DNA from: CAWCLK01 sp963796225
GTDB taxonomy: Bacteria > Actinomycetota > Nitriliruptoria > Nitriliruptorales > Nitriliruptoraceae
Assembly (NCBI GenBank): GCA_963796225.1
Contig: CAWCLK010000053.1
Coordinates: 1 to 23,325 of the forward strand
Direction: 5' to 3'
Length of the DNA: 23,325 nucleotides
The translations under genes were made by a program, and so were the position numbers. A model generated the notes under the pieces. The model saw nothing but the letters and a program-made list of their open reading frames with translations. It was not told the origin of the DNA and made no database searches. Shown here piece after piece: positions 7,666-15,433 of the stretch. Within the stretch, counting starts at the first letter, position 1. Every line of letters begins with the position of its first letter.

Positions 7666-8535
7666 ATGGGCTGGGAGCAGGACATCGAACGGGCGGTCAC
7701 CACCGCCGTCGCGGCCGCCGGTGACGCGGTCGTGACCATCGGGCGGGGCAGCGGCCTCGTCATCGCCGACGGGCGCGTGGTCACCAACGCCCACAACCTG
7801 CCCGGGGACGAGCCGCACGTGCGCTTCGCCGACGGGCGCACGGTGACCGGTCATCTCGCGGGTGCCGACGTGGACGGCGACCTCGCGATCGTCGAGGTCG
7901 ACACCGCCGGCACCCCGCCGGTGGTCCGGGCCAGCGAGCCCGCCCGTCTCGGGCAGCCGGTCGTCGCCCTGGCGCGCCCCCGCCACCGTGGGCTGGTCGC
8001 GACGACCGGGACCGTCGCCTCGACCGACGCCCGGTTCCGCGGGCCGCGGGGCGGGTTGCTCACCGGCGCCTTCGAGCACGACGCGCGGCTGCCGCGGGGC
8101 GCGTCCGGCGGTCCGGTGCTGGACGTCGACGGGCAGCTGGTCGGCATCGACACGCACCGCCGACGTGACGGGTTCTACGTCGCCGTCGCCGCGACCGCCG
8201 AGCTGGCGTCGCGCCTCGACGGCCTTGCCGAGGGCGAGGTCCCGCCCCGTCCCCGCCTCGGCATCGCCGTCGCCCCGCCCCACGTCGCCCGGCGCCTGCG
8301 GGCGGCGGTGGGCCTGCCCGAGCAGGACGGCGTGCTGGTGCGTGAGGTGGAGGAGGACGGCCCGGCGGCCGCGGCCGGCATCGCGGCCGGCGACCTGGTC
8401 ACTGCGGTGGACGACCAGCCGATCACGTCGGTGGACGACCTGCACGCGGCGCTGGCCTCCGCGACCGGGACGCTGTCGGTCACGCTCGTCCGCGGCGCCG
8501 AGCAACGCACCGTCACGGTGGACCCCACGGCCTGA
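7666..8535 (+). CDS. Cytosolic trypsin-like serine protease with PDZ domain (HtrA-like)
   Basis: A 289-residue S1C/HtrA-like protease. ATG at 7666 has AGGAG six bases upstream. The catalytic triad is readable: His43 in VTNAHN, Asp72 in DGDLAIVEV, Ser147 in GASGGPVLD. A PDZ domain occupies about residues 190-285 (GVLVREVEEDGPAAAAGIAAGD, then LVTAVDDQPITSVDDL). Unlike typical HtrA/DegP proteins it has no signal peptide or membrane anchor at the N-terminus (MGWEQDIERAVTTAVAAAGD), so it should remain in the cytosol. The gene is short for the family because the linker and second PDZ are absent. It is divergent from the HxlR regulator with an inverted repeat in between, and its 3' end lies six bases from that of the convergent DUF4032 gene. 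Target proteins are unknown. Confidence 0.87.
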   Translation: MGWEQDIERAVTTAVAAAGDAVVTIGRGSGLVIADGRVVTNAHNLPGDEPHVRFADGRTVTGHLAGADVDGDLAIVEVDTAGTPPVVRASEPARLGQPVVALARPRHRGLVATTGTVASTDARFRGPRGGLLTGAFEHDARLPRGASGGPVLDVDGQLVGIDTHRRRDGFYVAVAATAELASRLDGLAEGEVPPRPRLGIAVAPPHVARRLRAAVGLPEQDGVLVREVEEDGPAAAAGIAAGDLVTAVDDQPITSVDDLHAALASATGTLSVTLVRGAEQRTVTVDPTA

Positions 8536-8541
8536 CGGTCG

Positions 8542-9804
8542 TCAGTCCTGCGTGTCGAGCTCGTCGAACGCCACGTCGGCGACCACGGCCTCGGCGGGCT
8601 GGTGGCGCAGGACCTCCTCGGCGTAGGTACGCGCCGCCTCGTACAGGTCGACGTCGTGGCCGGCCGCCTCCGACGCCCAGTGCCAGTGGTCGAGGACCTC
8701 GAGGAACAGCTCGGGGTCCTCGCGCCGGTCCCGGACGTCGTCGGGGATGTTGGCGAGCACGCCGAGGTAGGAGCGGTCGTACCAGTGTCGGGCGACCTCG
8801 GCGTCGGACGCCGGCCGGCCCCAGTCGCTGGCCAGCCACGCCCCGAAGTTGGCCATGTCGTTGAGGAGCCGACGGGCCTGTTGGTCCTGTGCCTCGATAC
8901 CGACGCGGTCGCGCAGCAGACGACGATGGCGGTTGGGCTCGACGACATGCAGCTTCATCCGCACGTCGCGACCGCTGCCGCCGTGTTCGCCGACCAGCTC
9001 GAGCTCGCCGACGTCGTAGCCGAGCTCGTTGATGCGTTCGAGCCGCTCGTGGATCCGGTAGCGCTCCTCGGCGGTGAACTGCTCCTCGCGGGTCAGCTCG
9101 TCCCACAGTCGCGCGTACCGCTCGCGCAGCTCGTCGCCGAGCTCGGCAGGGTCCGCCTCCGGGCCGAGCACCCCGGCGGCCTGGAGGTCGTACAGCTCGC
9201 CGGCGCACCGCTCGATGGCGGTCTCGACGTCCTCCCGGCGCTGGCCGACACTGAGCTCGGGGTGCAGCTCGCCGGTCTCGGTGTCGACCACGTAGGCGGC
9301 CAGGCGCCCCGCGTCCCGACGGAACAGCGTGTTGGACAGCGAGCAGTCACCCCACACGAAGCCGACGAGGTGGATGCGGACGAGCAGGTCGACGAGCGCG
9401 TCGAGCATGGGCTCGCGCAGCTCGGACGCCGAGCGGCGCTCGAACAGCAGCCGGTACGGCAGCGACCATCGCAGGTGCTCGGTGATCAGCACCGCCGGCA
9501 GTGGCTCGCCGTCGGCATCGGTGCGATTGGCCACCACCCCGACCACGTCGACGACGGGCACGCCCTCGGCGGCGAGGTGGCGGAGGAAGCGGTACTCGCG
9601 TTCGGCGTACTTGCGTGGCAGCTCCTTGAGCACGTACAGGCGGTCGTCCTCCTCGGTGAGGTACTGCACGAACCGGACCACGTGGCGGTGCAGGCCACGG
9701 GGGACCTCGACCAGGCGCCGGTGCTGCCACTCCTCCAGCGGCAGCTCCCACGGAAGGTCGAGGAAGTCCGGGTGCCCGGTCCGCGCAACGAGCTGGAACC
9801 TCAT
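8542..9804 (-). CDS. DUF4032 protein with N-terminal kinase-like fold
   Basis: A 420-residue cytosolic protein starting at ATG 9804, preceded by AGGGGAG about 10 bases upstream. The first half has a protein/LPS-kinase-like layout: Lys60 in LYVLKELP (ATP lysine position), an acidic helix around residue 70, a hinge near VLITEHL (105-111), Asp153 and Asn158 in WGDCSLSNTLF (catalytic loop), and Asp174 in VVDTETGE (metal-binding DFG position). All expected catalytic residues are present, so it need not be a pseudokinase. The second half (about 210-400) matches the actinobacterial DUF4032 region, with charged helices and the motif RRLLNDMANFGAWLASDWG. Substrate and role are unknown. The gene is convergent with the protease and divergent from the GH1 gene. 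Family assignment is from recalled architecture. Confidence 0.8.
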   Translation of the reverse strand: MRFQLVARTGHPDFLDLPWELPLEEWQHRRLVEVPRGLHRHVVRFVQYLTEEDDRLYVLKELPRKYAEREYRFLRHLAAEGVPVVDVVGVVANRTDADGEPLPAVLITEHLRWSLPYRLLFERRSASELREPMLDALVDLLVRIHLVGFVWGDCSLSNTLFRRDAGRLAAYVVDTETGELHPELSVGQRREDVETAIERCAGELYDLQAAGVLGPEADPAELGDELRERYARLWDELTREEQFTAEERYRIHERLERINELGYDVGELELVGEHGGSGRDVRMKLHVVEPNRHRRLLRDRVGIEAQDQQARRLLNDMANFGAWLASDWGRPASDAEVARHWYDRSYLGVLANIPDDVRDRREDPELFLEVLDHWHWASEAAGHDVDLYEAARTYAEEVLRHQPAEAVVADVAFDELDTQD

Positions 9805-9860
9805 GCCGCCACTCCCCTGCCAGCACTAGCGTCGGGGCGCGACCGACCGGACGGGACACC

Positions 9861-11225
9861 ATGACGCAGCAGCACGGGGCGGACGACGGGTTCGTGTGGG
9901 GGGTGGCCACCTCGGCCCTGCAGATCGAGGGTGCCGTGGACCGGGACGGGCGCGGCCGGTCGATCTGGGAGGACTTCCAGGACCAGCCCGGTGCGATCAC
10001 CAACGGCGAGACCGTCGCCGGGGGCAGCCACCACTACGACCACGTGGCCGAGGACGTGGCGCTGATGGCCGACCTCGGCGTCGACGCCTACCGGTTCTCG
10101 GTCAGCTGGCCCCGGGTGGTGCCGGCAGGTCGGGGGGAGGTGAACCCGGCCGGTCTGGGCTTCTACGACCGGTTGGTCGACGAGCTGCTGGCAGCCGGCA
10201 TCCAGCCCGTGGTGACCCTGTACCACTGGGACCTGCCGTCGGCGCTGCAGCGCGAGGGTGGCTGGACCGTCCGGTCGACGGGCGAGGCCTTCGCCGCGTA
10301 CGTGCGTGTGGTGGCCGAGGCGCTGGGCGACCGCGTGGGCACGTTCATCACCCACAACGAACCCGCGGTGGCGTCGCTGGTGTCCAACGCCGACGGGGTG
10401 CACGCCCCCGGCAACCGCGACATCCGCACCGCCCTGGCGGTGGCGCACGAGATGCTGGTGTCGCACGGGATGGCGATGCACGAGATCCGCGATGTCGCCC
10501 CCGACGCCCGCGCCGGCATCACCCTGGACATCAACCAGATCGTCCCGGCCGACCCCGACGACCCTGACCACGTCGCGGCGGCGCGGCTGTACGACGGGCA
10601 GCTCGGTCGGTGGTTCCTCGACCCCACCCACGGCCACGGCTACCCCGACGACGTCGTCGCGTACTACGGGGACGCCGCCCCGGCCTGCCCCCGACGCCGA
10701 CCTCGAGCTGATGGCCACGCCGACCGACTTCACCGGGCGTGAACTACTACCGCCGCGACGCGGTCACCCCCGCCGATGCCGACGACTGGGCGGCGGCCCG
10801 ACCGCACTGGGTGACCGGCGACCCCGCCGCCGGCGGGCACCCGGGTCAGCGGGCTCGGGTGGGAGGTCCATCCCGAGGGCCTGTACGACACCCTGCAGCG
10901 GGTGGTCGACGCCGGGGCCCGAGAGGTGATGGTCACCGAGAACGGTGCCGCCTTCGAGGACACCGTCACCGCCGACGGACGTGTCATCGACGACGACCGG
11001 ACCGCCTACCTGCGCGACCACGTCGCCCAGGTCCAGCGCGCCCGCGATGCCGGGCTGCCCGTCACCGGCTACTTCGTGTGGTCGCTGATGGACAACTTCG
11101 AGTGGGCCGAGGGCTACGGCGGCCGCTTCGGGATCGTGCGGTCCGAGCCGGACCGTTACGTGCGGGTCCCGAAGGACAGCTACGCCTGGTACCGCGACCA
11201 CCTGGCGGCACGGCACGGGACCTGA
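9861..11225 (+). pseudogene. GH1 family beta-glycosidase, interrupted by three single-base frameshifts
   Basis: Family 1 glycoside hydrolase (beta-glucosidase-like), hydrolysing beta-linked sugars in the cytosol; no signal peptide. The start is ATG 9861 (MTQQHGADDGFVWGVATSALQIEGA). The acid/base Glu167 lies in THNEP and the nucleophile Glu in VTENG (codon 10938-10940); both are intact, as are YHWDLP and FVWSLMDNFEW. The frame changes at about 10690 (an extra C in a C run before GACGCCGACCTC), at about 10737 (FTG/VNYY joined by GGGC where GGC is expected) and at about 10830-10845 (a GGG run before the WEVHPEGLYD segment). Each is a +1 change, so the three together return to the original frame. 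Removing three bases gives 453 residues, normal for GH1. Either a decaying gene or sequence errors; the clustering in G/C runs favours errors. Confidence 0.85.
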
Positions 11226-11242
11226 CCGGGGTGCCATCGACG

Positions 11243-11752
11243 TCACCGCGTCTCGGCGGCCTGGTCGACCAGCCCGTGGACGGCGAAGGGCAGCACCGCT
11301 CCGGACACGACGGCGAAGTCGGGCGCCACCAGCACCAGCACGATGATGTAGGCGCTCAGGACACCGACGGCGATCCAGCGCCACGACAGTCGATGGATGG
11401 TCTCGTCGCGCTGGAGGCCCGCCACCCCGCCCGCGGCCAGGCCGGCGACCATGCCGACAACCGGGTCCAGCAGCACGACGAGTGGCGGCCCGACGAGGAT
11501 GAACAACCCCAGGGCCTTCAGCGTGGCCGAGGCCGGGTTGGGCTGGCGTGAGAGGATCGCCAGCGCCAGCAACGCGAACGGGACGACCCCGAGGCCGATG
11601 GCCACCAGCGGCCAGGCCACCGCACGCTCGCCCTCGATGGTGGTCCCCAGCGAGGCGACCACCGGCCAGAAGGCGAACTGCGCGACGACGGTGGCCAGCG
11701 TGATCGCCAGCCACCGACGACGCAGGTCGACCGGTTCCGTCGTGAGGGTCAC
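11243..11752 (-). CDS. Small multi-pass membrane protein, coupled to sugar ABC operon
   Basis: A 169-residue membrane protein with about four hydrophobic segments (roughly 13-35, 45-66, 78-106, 127-160) and little else. It begins at GTG 11752 inside the stop of the upstream permease (GTGA overlap of four bases), so translation is probably coupled and it is the last gene of the ABC operon. No transporter signature such as an EAA loop is present and no known family is recognised. Its 3' end converges with the GH1 gene 17 bases away. A helper of the importer or a protein of unrelated function are both possible; the coupling favours a link to the transporter. Confidence 0.75.
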   Translation of the reverse strand: MTLTTEPVDLRRRWLAITLATVVAQFAFWPVVASLGTTIEGERAVAWPLVAIGLGVVPFALLALAILSRQPNPASATLKALGLFILVGPPLVVLLDPVVGMVAGLAAGGVAGLQRDETIHRLSWRWIAVGVLSAYIIVLVLVAPDFAVVSGAVLPFAVHGLVDQAAETR

Positions 11753-12711
11753 CCCTTGACGGCTCCGGCGGTCAGCCCGCGGACGAAGTAGCGCTGCAGC
11801 GAGAAGAACACCACCATGGGCAGGCCCATCGTGATGAACGCCGCGGCGGGCAGCAGCTCACGGTTCTGGCCGTAGGCACCCTGCAGCTCGGCCAGGGCGA
11901 CGGTCAGCACGCGCACGTCCGGGCGGCCACCCAGGAACACGAGGGCCACCAGGAGGTCGTTCCAGACCCACAGGAACTGCAGCGTGGCGAAGGCCGCGAG
12001 CGCCGGCACCGACAGCGGGACGACCAGCCGCGTGAAGATCTGCATGTGGCTGGCCCCGTCGACGCGTGCCGACTCGATGATGGACGAGGGCAGCGACCCG
12101 ATGTAGTTGCGCAGCAGGTAGATCGCCAGGGGCAGGCCGAAGCCGGTGTGGGCGATCCACATGGCGGGGAAGGTGCCGACCAGGTTGAGGTCAGGGAAGA
12201 TCGTCAGCGACCCGATGTGCGCCCCGGAGGTGAACAGGCGCAGGATCGGGATCAGGGCCACGTGCAGGGGCACCGCGATCAGCGCGACGACCCCGACGAA
12301 CAGCAGCTGGCGTCCGCGGAAGTGCATCCACGAGAACGCGTAGGCCGCGAACGCCGACACGGTGATCGGGATGACCGTGGCGGGGACGGAGATCGCGATC
12401 GAGTTGATGAAGGCGTTGCCGAACCCGTTGGAGCCGCCCAGCACGCCGGTGTAGTTGGACAACGTCCACTGCGCGGTGTTGAACGGGTTGAGGATGGCGG
12501 TCCACCAGCCCTCGGATTCGATGAAGGCCTCGGTGCGGAAGGAGGAGATCAGGAGGCTGACCGTCGGGATCAGCCAGATGATCACGATGGCGAGCACGGC
12601 GATCCGGACGAACCAGCCCGCGTCGCCCTGCTTCTTGCCGGGGGACTTGCGCGTGCGGGCAGCCGGTGCCTTCCCGGTCACGGCGTCCGCGTCGGCGTCG
12701 ATGGCACTCAT
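11749..12711 (-). CDS. Carbohydrate ABC transporter permease, MalG/AglG-like
   Basis: Inner membrane subunit of a CUT1-type sugar importer, 320 residues. After a charged cytosolic N-tail (residues 1-33), a first membrane helix (VRIAVLAIVIIWLIPTVSLL) is followed by a periplasmic loop and five further helices. The ATPase-contact EAA loop is clear at about 213-234 (ESARVDGASHMQIFTRLVVP). The C-terminus (FSLQRYFVRGLTAGAVKG) is characteristic of MalG-type permeases. The start ATG overlaps the stop of the upstream permease as ATGA, and its own stop overlaps the next gene, so the three are translationally coupled. The substrate cannot be read from the permease; see the binding protein. Confidence 0.94.
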   Translation of the reverse strand: MSAIDADADAVTGKAPAARTRKSPGKKQGDAGWFVRIAVLAIVIIWLIPTVSLLISSFRTEAFIESEGWWTAILNPFNTAQWTLSNYTGVLGGSNGFGNAFINSIAISVPATVIPITVSAFAAYAFSWMHFRGRQLLFVGVVALIAVPLHVALIPILRLFTSGAHIGSLTIFPDLNLVGTFPAMWIAHTGFGLPLAIYLLRNYIGSLPSSIIESARVDGASHMQIFTRLVVPLSVPALAAFATLQFLWVWNDLLVALVFLGGRPDVRVLTVALAELQGAYGQNRELLPAAAFITMGLPMVVFFSLQRYFVRGLTAGAVKG

Positions 12712-13868
12712 CGCATCTCCTCCTCGGCGCGGAACCGCCGGATGTTCCAGACCATGACCGGCAGCACGAACAGGAACAGCAGCACCGCGTACGTGTAGCC
12801 GACGCCGTTGTTGCTGAACGAGAAGATCTGTCTGACCATCCGTTCCGCCAGCACCTCGGTGCCGGACTGGCCCCCTGTCATGACGTAGACGATGTCGAAG
12901 ATCTTGAGGACGTTGATGGTCATGGTGGTCATCACCACCACGATGGCGGACATGATCGACGGCACGACCACCCGCAGGAAGACCTGCAGCTCGGTGGCGC
13001 CGTCGATGCGGGCCGCCTCGAGGATGTCGTCAGGGACGGACTTGATGGCGGCCGACAGGATGACCATCGCGAACCCGGTCTGCATCCAGATCATGACGAC
13101 CATCAGGAACAGGTTGTTCCACGGTTGCATGCCGGTACCCGTCAGCCAGTCCACCGGGTCGTTGCCCAACGCGGTCCAGATGCCGTTGAGCACACCGGTC
13201 TGGTTGCCGAAGGCGCGGTAGTCGTAGATGAAGGCCCACACGACGCTGGCGCCGACGAACGAGATCGCCATCGGCAGGAAGATCAGCGACTTGGCCAGGG
13301 ACTCACCGCGCCGCAGGCGGTCGGCCAGCGTGGCGAAGATCAGCCCGATGCCCGTCGCGGCCACCGGCACGACGAGCATCCATCCGATCGTGTTGCGGAT
13401 GGCGCGCTGGCCGGAGGGGTCGGTGAAGACGTAGCGGTAGTTGTCGAAGCCCACCCAGTTCTGGCTGGTCTTGTCCTGGAAGCTGCCGACCACCGTCTGG
13501 ATCGCCGGGTAGACGAGGAAGATCGTGAGCAGCAGCAGCGCGGGGCCGACGAACACCCAGGGTCGGGCCGTCTCCTGCGAATCGAGCGGCAGGAGGTTGA
13601 CGAGCCGGTCGAGGCCGAAGAAGGCCGCGAACACACCGGCCACGCCCACCACGACGGCCACGAGGACCACCAGCAGGCGGTTGGCGTCGGTGGACTGGAT
13701 CCAGGTGAACGACCACCAGCCGACGAGCAGGGCGAGGACCGGCAGCCCGATCGCGATCGCGACGTCGAGCGGGGTGTTGCCGCTGCTGTCCGGCGAGGGA
13801 GGTGTCGGCGACGGCGTCTCCTCCGCTGCGGGAGGTTCCTTGGTCGGTGGTGGCGGCGTCGTGCTCAT
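12708..13868 (-). CDS. Carbohydrate ABC transporter permease, MalF/AglF-like
   Basis: Partner permease, 386 residues, with ATG at 13868 preceded by GAGGGAG. It carries a Pro/Thr/Ser-rich N-terminal tail (residues 1-31), two extra N-terminal membrane helices (about 36-56 and 64-84), then a six-helix core beginning at about 104 (WVFVGPALLLLTIFLVYPAI). The EAA loop is at about 284-304 (EAARIDGATELQVFLRVVVP). Eight helices in total match MalF/AglF-type subunits. It pairs with the MalG-like permease encoded immediately downstream with an ATGA overlap. A 12-bp stem-loop separates it from the binding-protein gene upstream. Confidence 0.93.
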   Translation of the reverse strand: MSTTPPPPTKEPPAAEETPSPTPPSPDSSGNTPLDVAIAIGLPVLALLVGWWSFTWIQSTDANRLLVVLVAVVVGVAGVFAAFFGLDRLVNLLPLDSQETARPWVFVGPALLLLTIFLVYPAIQTVVGSFQDKTSQNWVGFDNYRYVFTDPSGQRAIRNTIGWMLVVPVAATGIGLIFATLADRLRRGESLAKSLIFLPMAISFVGASVVWAFIYDYRAFGNQTGVLNGIWTALGNDPVDWLTGTGMQPWNNLFLMVVMIWMQTGFAMVILSAAIKSVPDDILEAARIDGATELQVFLRVVVPSIMSAIVVVMTTMTINVLKIFDIVYVMTGGQSGTEVLAERMVRQIFSFSNNGVGYTYAVLLFLFVLPVMVWNIRRFRAEEEMR

Positions 13869-13913
13869 CGCGGCTCCCTCACGCTCCCGGCGTGTCCGTT
13901 CTGACGATGGGGA

Positions 13914-13943
13914 TGGGAGGGGGCCAGGATCGGCCCCCTCCCA
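13914..13943 (-). terminator. Intra-operon stem-loop after the binding-protein gene
   Basis: A perfect 12-bp inverted repeat (13914-13925 with 13932-13943, loop of six bases) lies between the stop of the substrate-binding protein gene and the first permease gene. There is no T-run after it. In CUT1 operons such hairpins often give partial termination or protect the binding-protein mRNA from decay, so that the binding protein exceeds the permeases. That function is inferred here. Confidence 0.65.
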
Positions 13944-13952
13944 CGGGTGGTG

Positions 13953-15338
13953 CTAGGAGGTCGGCCAGCTGGCCTCGACCTCGGAGAGGGCCTGCTTCAG
14001 GTCCTTTCCGCGCATCCACTCGTTCATCGCGGTCCAGAAGGTGCCCGAGCCGACCTCGGAGGGCATCAGGTCAGAGCCGTCGAAACGAGCGCTGCCTTCC
14101 TTCAGGGCGTTGACGATGTTCTCGGCGGACGTCGCGACGATCTCGTCGCTGTAGCAGTCGGGACCGACGTTGACGTTCGGGGAGATACGGGACACGCCCT
14201 CGACCGAGCCCTGGGCGCACTGCGCCTCCTGGCCGGTGAAGACGTCGATGAAGGCGCGCACGGCGGGCGTGTCGTTGAAGACCACGGCCAGCTCGCCAGC
14301 GATCAGCGCGCCCTGCTGCCCGTCGATCGACGGGAACGGGAACACGCCGTAGTCCGTCCCGTACTCCGCCCCGTCGGGGAAGAAGTTCGTGATGAACGAC
14401 GCCTGGCGGAACAGCAGCGCGTCCGGCTGGTCACCGATGATGGCGGCCGGGGCGTCACGGAAGTCGATGCTCGGCTGGTTGGACGCGCCACCGACGACCC
14501 ATCCGTCGGTGAACAGGATCTCGCCGAAGCGCTCGGCGGCGTCCACGATCGCCGGGTCGTCGAACGGGATCTCGTGGTTGACCCACTGGTCGTAGACATC
14601 GGGACCCTGCGAACGCAGGACGATGTCCTCGAGGAAGTCGGTCGCGGGCCACCCGGTGGCCTCGTCCGACCCGGTGCCGATGACCCACGGCGTGTAGCCG
14701 TCGTCCTTCATCTGCTGCGAGAGGGCCATCAGGTCCTCCCACGTCTCCGGCGCCTCGTAGCCCTCGGCCTCGAAGACCGGGATGTTGTGCCAGATCAGGG
14801 ACTTGTAGTTGGCGTTGGTGGGGATGCCGTAGTGCTTGCCCTCGTACTCGCCGAGGGACAGCAGGTACTCACCGAACCGGTCCTCGAGCTCGGCCATGTC
14901 GAAGCCGAGGTCCTCGAGGGCGACCGCGTTGCCAGCCTCGGCCTGCTCGATGATCGAGCCCGGCTGGGGGTACAGCGCGAGGTCCGGCGGGTTGCCGCCG
15001 TCCACGCGGATCTTGATCTGGGTCTCGAAGGAGTCCGAGCCCTCGTAGAACGCGTCCGCGTTGTACGGCCCGTTGAAGTACTCCTCGATGACCTGGTTGA
15101 TGGCGTCGCCCTCGACCGAGGTCGGGGCGCCGAAGATCGACACCTGCGCGCCCTCGAGGTCGGTGGCGCCGTCGCTTGGTGCGCTGGTCTCGCCACCGGT
15201 GCTGGTCTCGGAACCACCCGTGGTCTCGGTCTCGGTGTCTCCGCCGCCGGTGTCGTCGTCACCGCCGCAGGCAGTGAGCAGCAGCGCGGCTGACGCCACT
15301 GCGGCCATGAGCCGCAGCGTCCGCTTGGTCTGCAACAC
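13953..15338 (-). CDS. Extracellular sugar-binding lipoprotein of ABC importer (AglE-like)
   Basis: A 461-residue family 1 solute-binding protein. The start is decided by the ribosome site: AGGAG (15345-15349 region) directly touches an ATG at 15344, leaving no spacer, whereas GTG at 15338 has six bases of spacing. The signal is lipoprotein type (LMAAVASAALLLTAC, lipidated Cys24), followed by a Gly/Asp/Thr-rich linker (GGDDDTGGGDTETETTGG) that spaces the domain from the membrane. The mature part shows typical features: IKIRVDGGNPPDLALYPQPG, YGIPTNANYKSLIWHN, GWPATDFLEDIVLR and FPFPSIDG. The GWPxTDFLEDIVLR region recalls alpha-glucoside binding proteins (AglE) of rhizobia, but the linked hydrolase is GH1, so a beta- or alpha-glucoside substrate is left open. 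Confidence 0.92.
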   Translation of the reverse strand: MLQTKRTLRLMAAVASAALLLTACGGDDDTGGGDTETETTGGSETSTGGETSAPSDGATDLEGAQVSIFGAPTSVEGDAINQVIEEYFNGPYNADAFYEGSDSFETQIKIRVDGGNPPDLALYPQPGSIIEQAEAGNAVALEDLGFDMAELEDRFGEYLLSLGEYEGKHYGIPTNANYKSLIWHNIPVFEAEGYEAPETWEDLMALSQQMKDDGYTPWVIGTGSDEATGWPATDFLEDIVLRSQGPDVYDQWVNHEIPFDDPAIVDAAERFGEILFTDGWVVGGASNQPSIDFRDAPAAIIGDQPDALLFRQASFITNFFPDGAEYGTDYGVFPFPSIDGQQGALIAGELAVVFNDTPAVRAFIDVFTGQEAQCAQGSVEGVSRISPNVNVGPDCYSDEIVATSAENIVNALKEGSARFDGSDLMPSEVGSGTFWTAMNEWMRGKDLKQALSEVEASWPTS

Positions 15339-15370
15339 GATCATCTCCTGTTGTGTTCGGTTGCGCTTCT

Positions 15371-15422
15371 CCCATTCCCGTTCCGGGATGGGCGGGCGGG
15401 TCGTGCGCCGGAGCGCCGACCC
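15371..15422 (-). promoter_or_regulatory. Two tandem stem-loops between ATPase and binding-protein genes
   Basis: First (leftward order): 15398-15422, GGGTCG pairing with CGACCC and an inner GCGC/GCGC stem, loop CGGA, one bulged base. Second: 15371-15392, CCCAT and CCCG pairing with CGGG and ATGGG, one bulged T, triloop TTC. Both lie in the 95-base gap between the ATPase stop (15434) and the binding-protein start. They could be an mRNA processing or stabilising site that raises binding-protein output relative to the ATPase. No T-run is present, so a simple terminator is less likely. Confidence 0.5.
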
Positions 15423-15433
15423 GCAACGTTGGT

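Noticed and set aside
10685..10850. Programmed ribosomal frameshifting in the GH1 gene.
   Set aside because: Three separate +1 changes in ordinary G/C runs without slippery sites or conserved signals are not how known recoding works; error or mutation is simpler.
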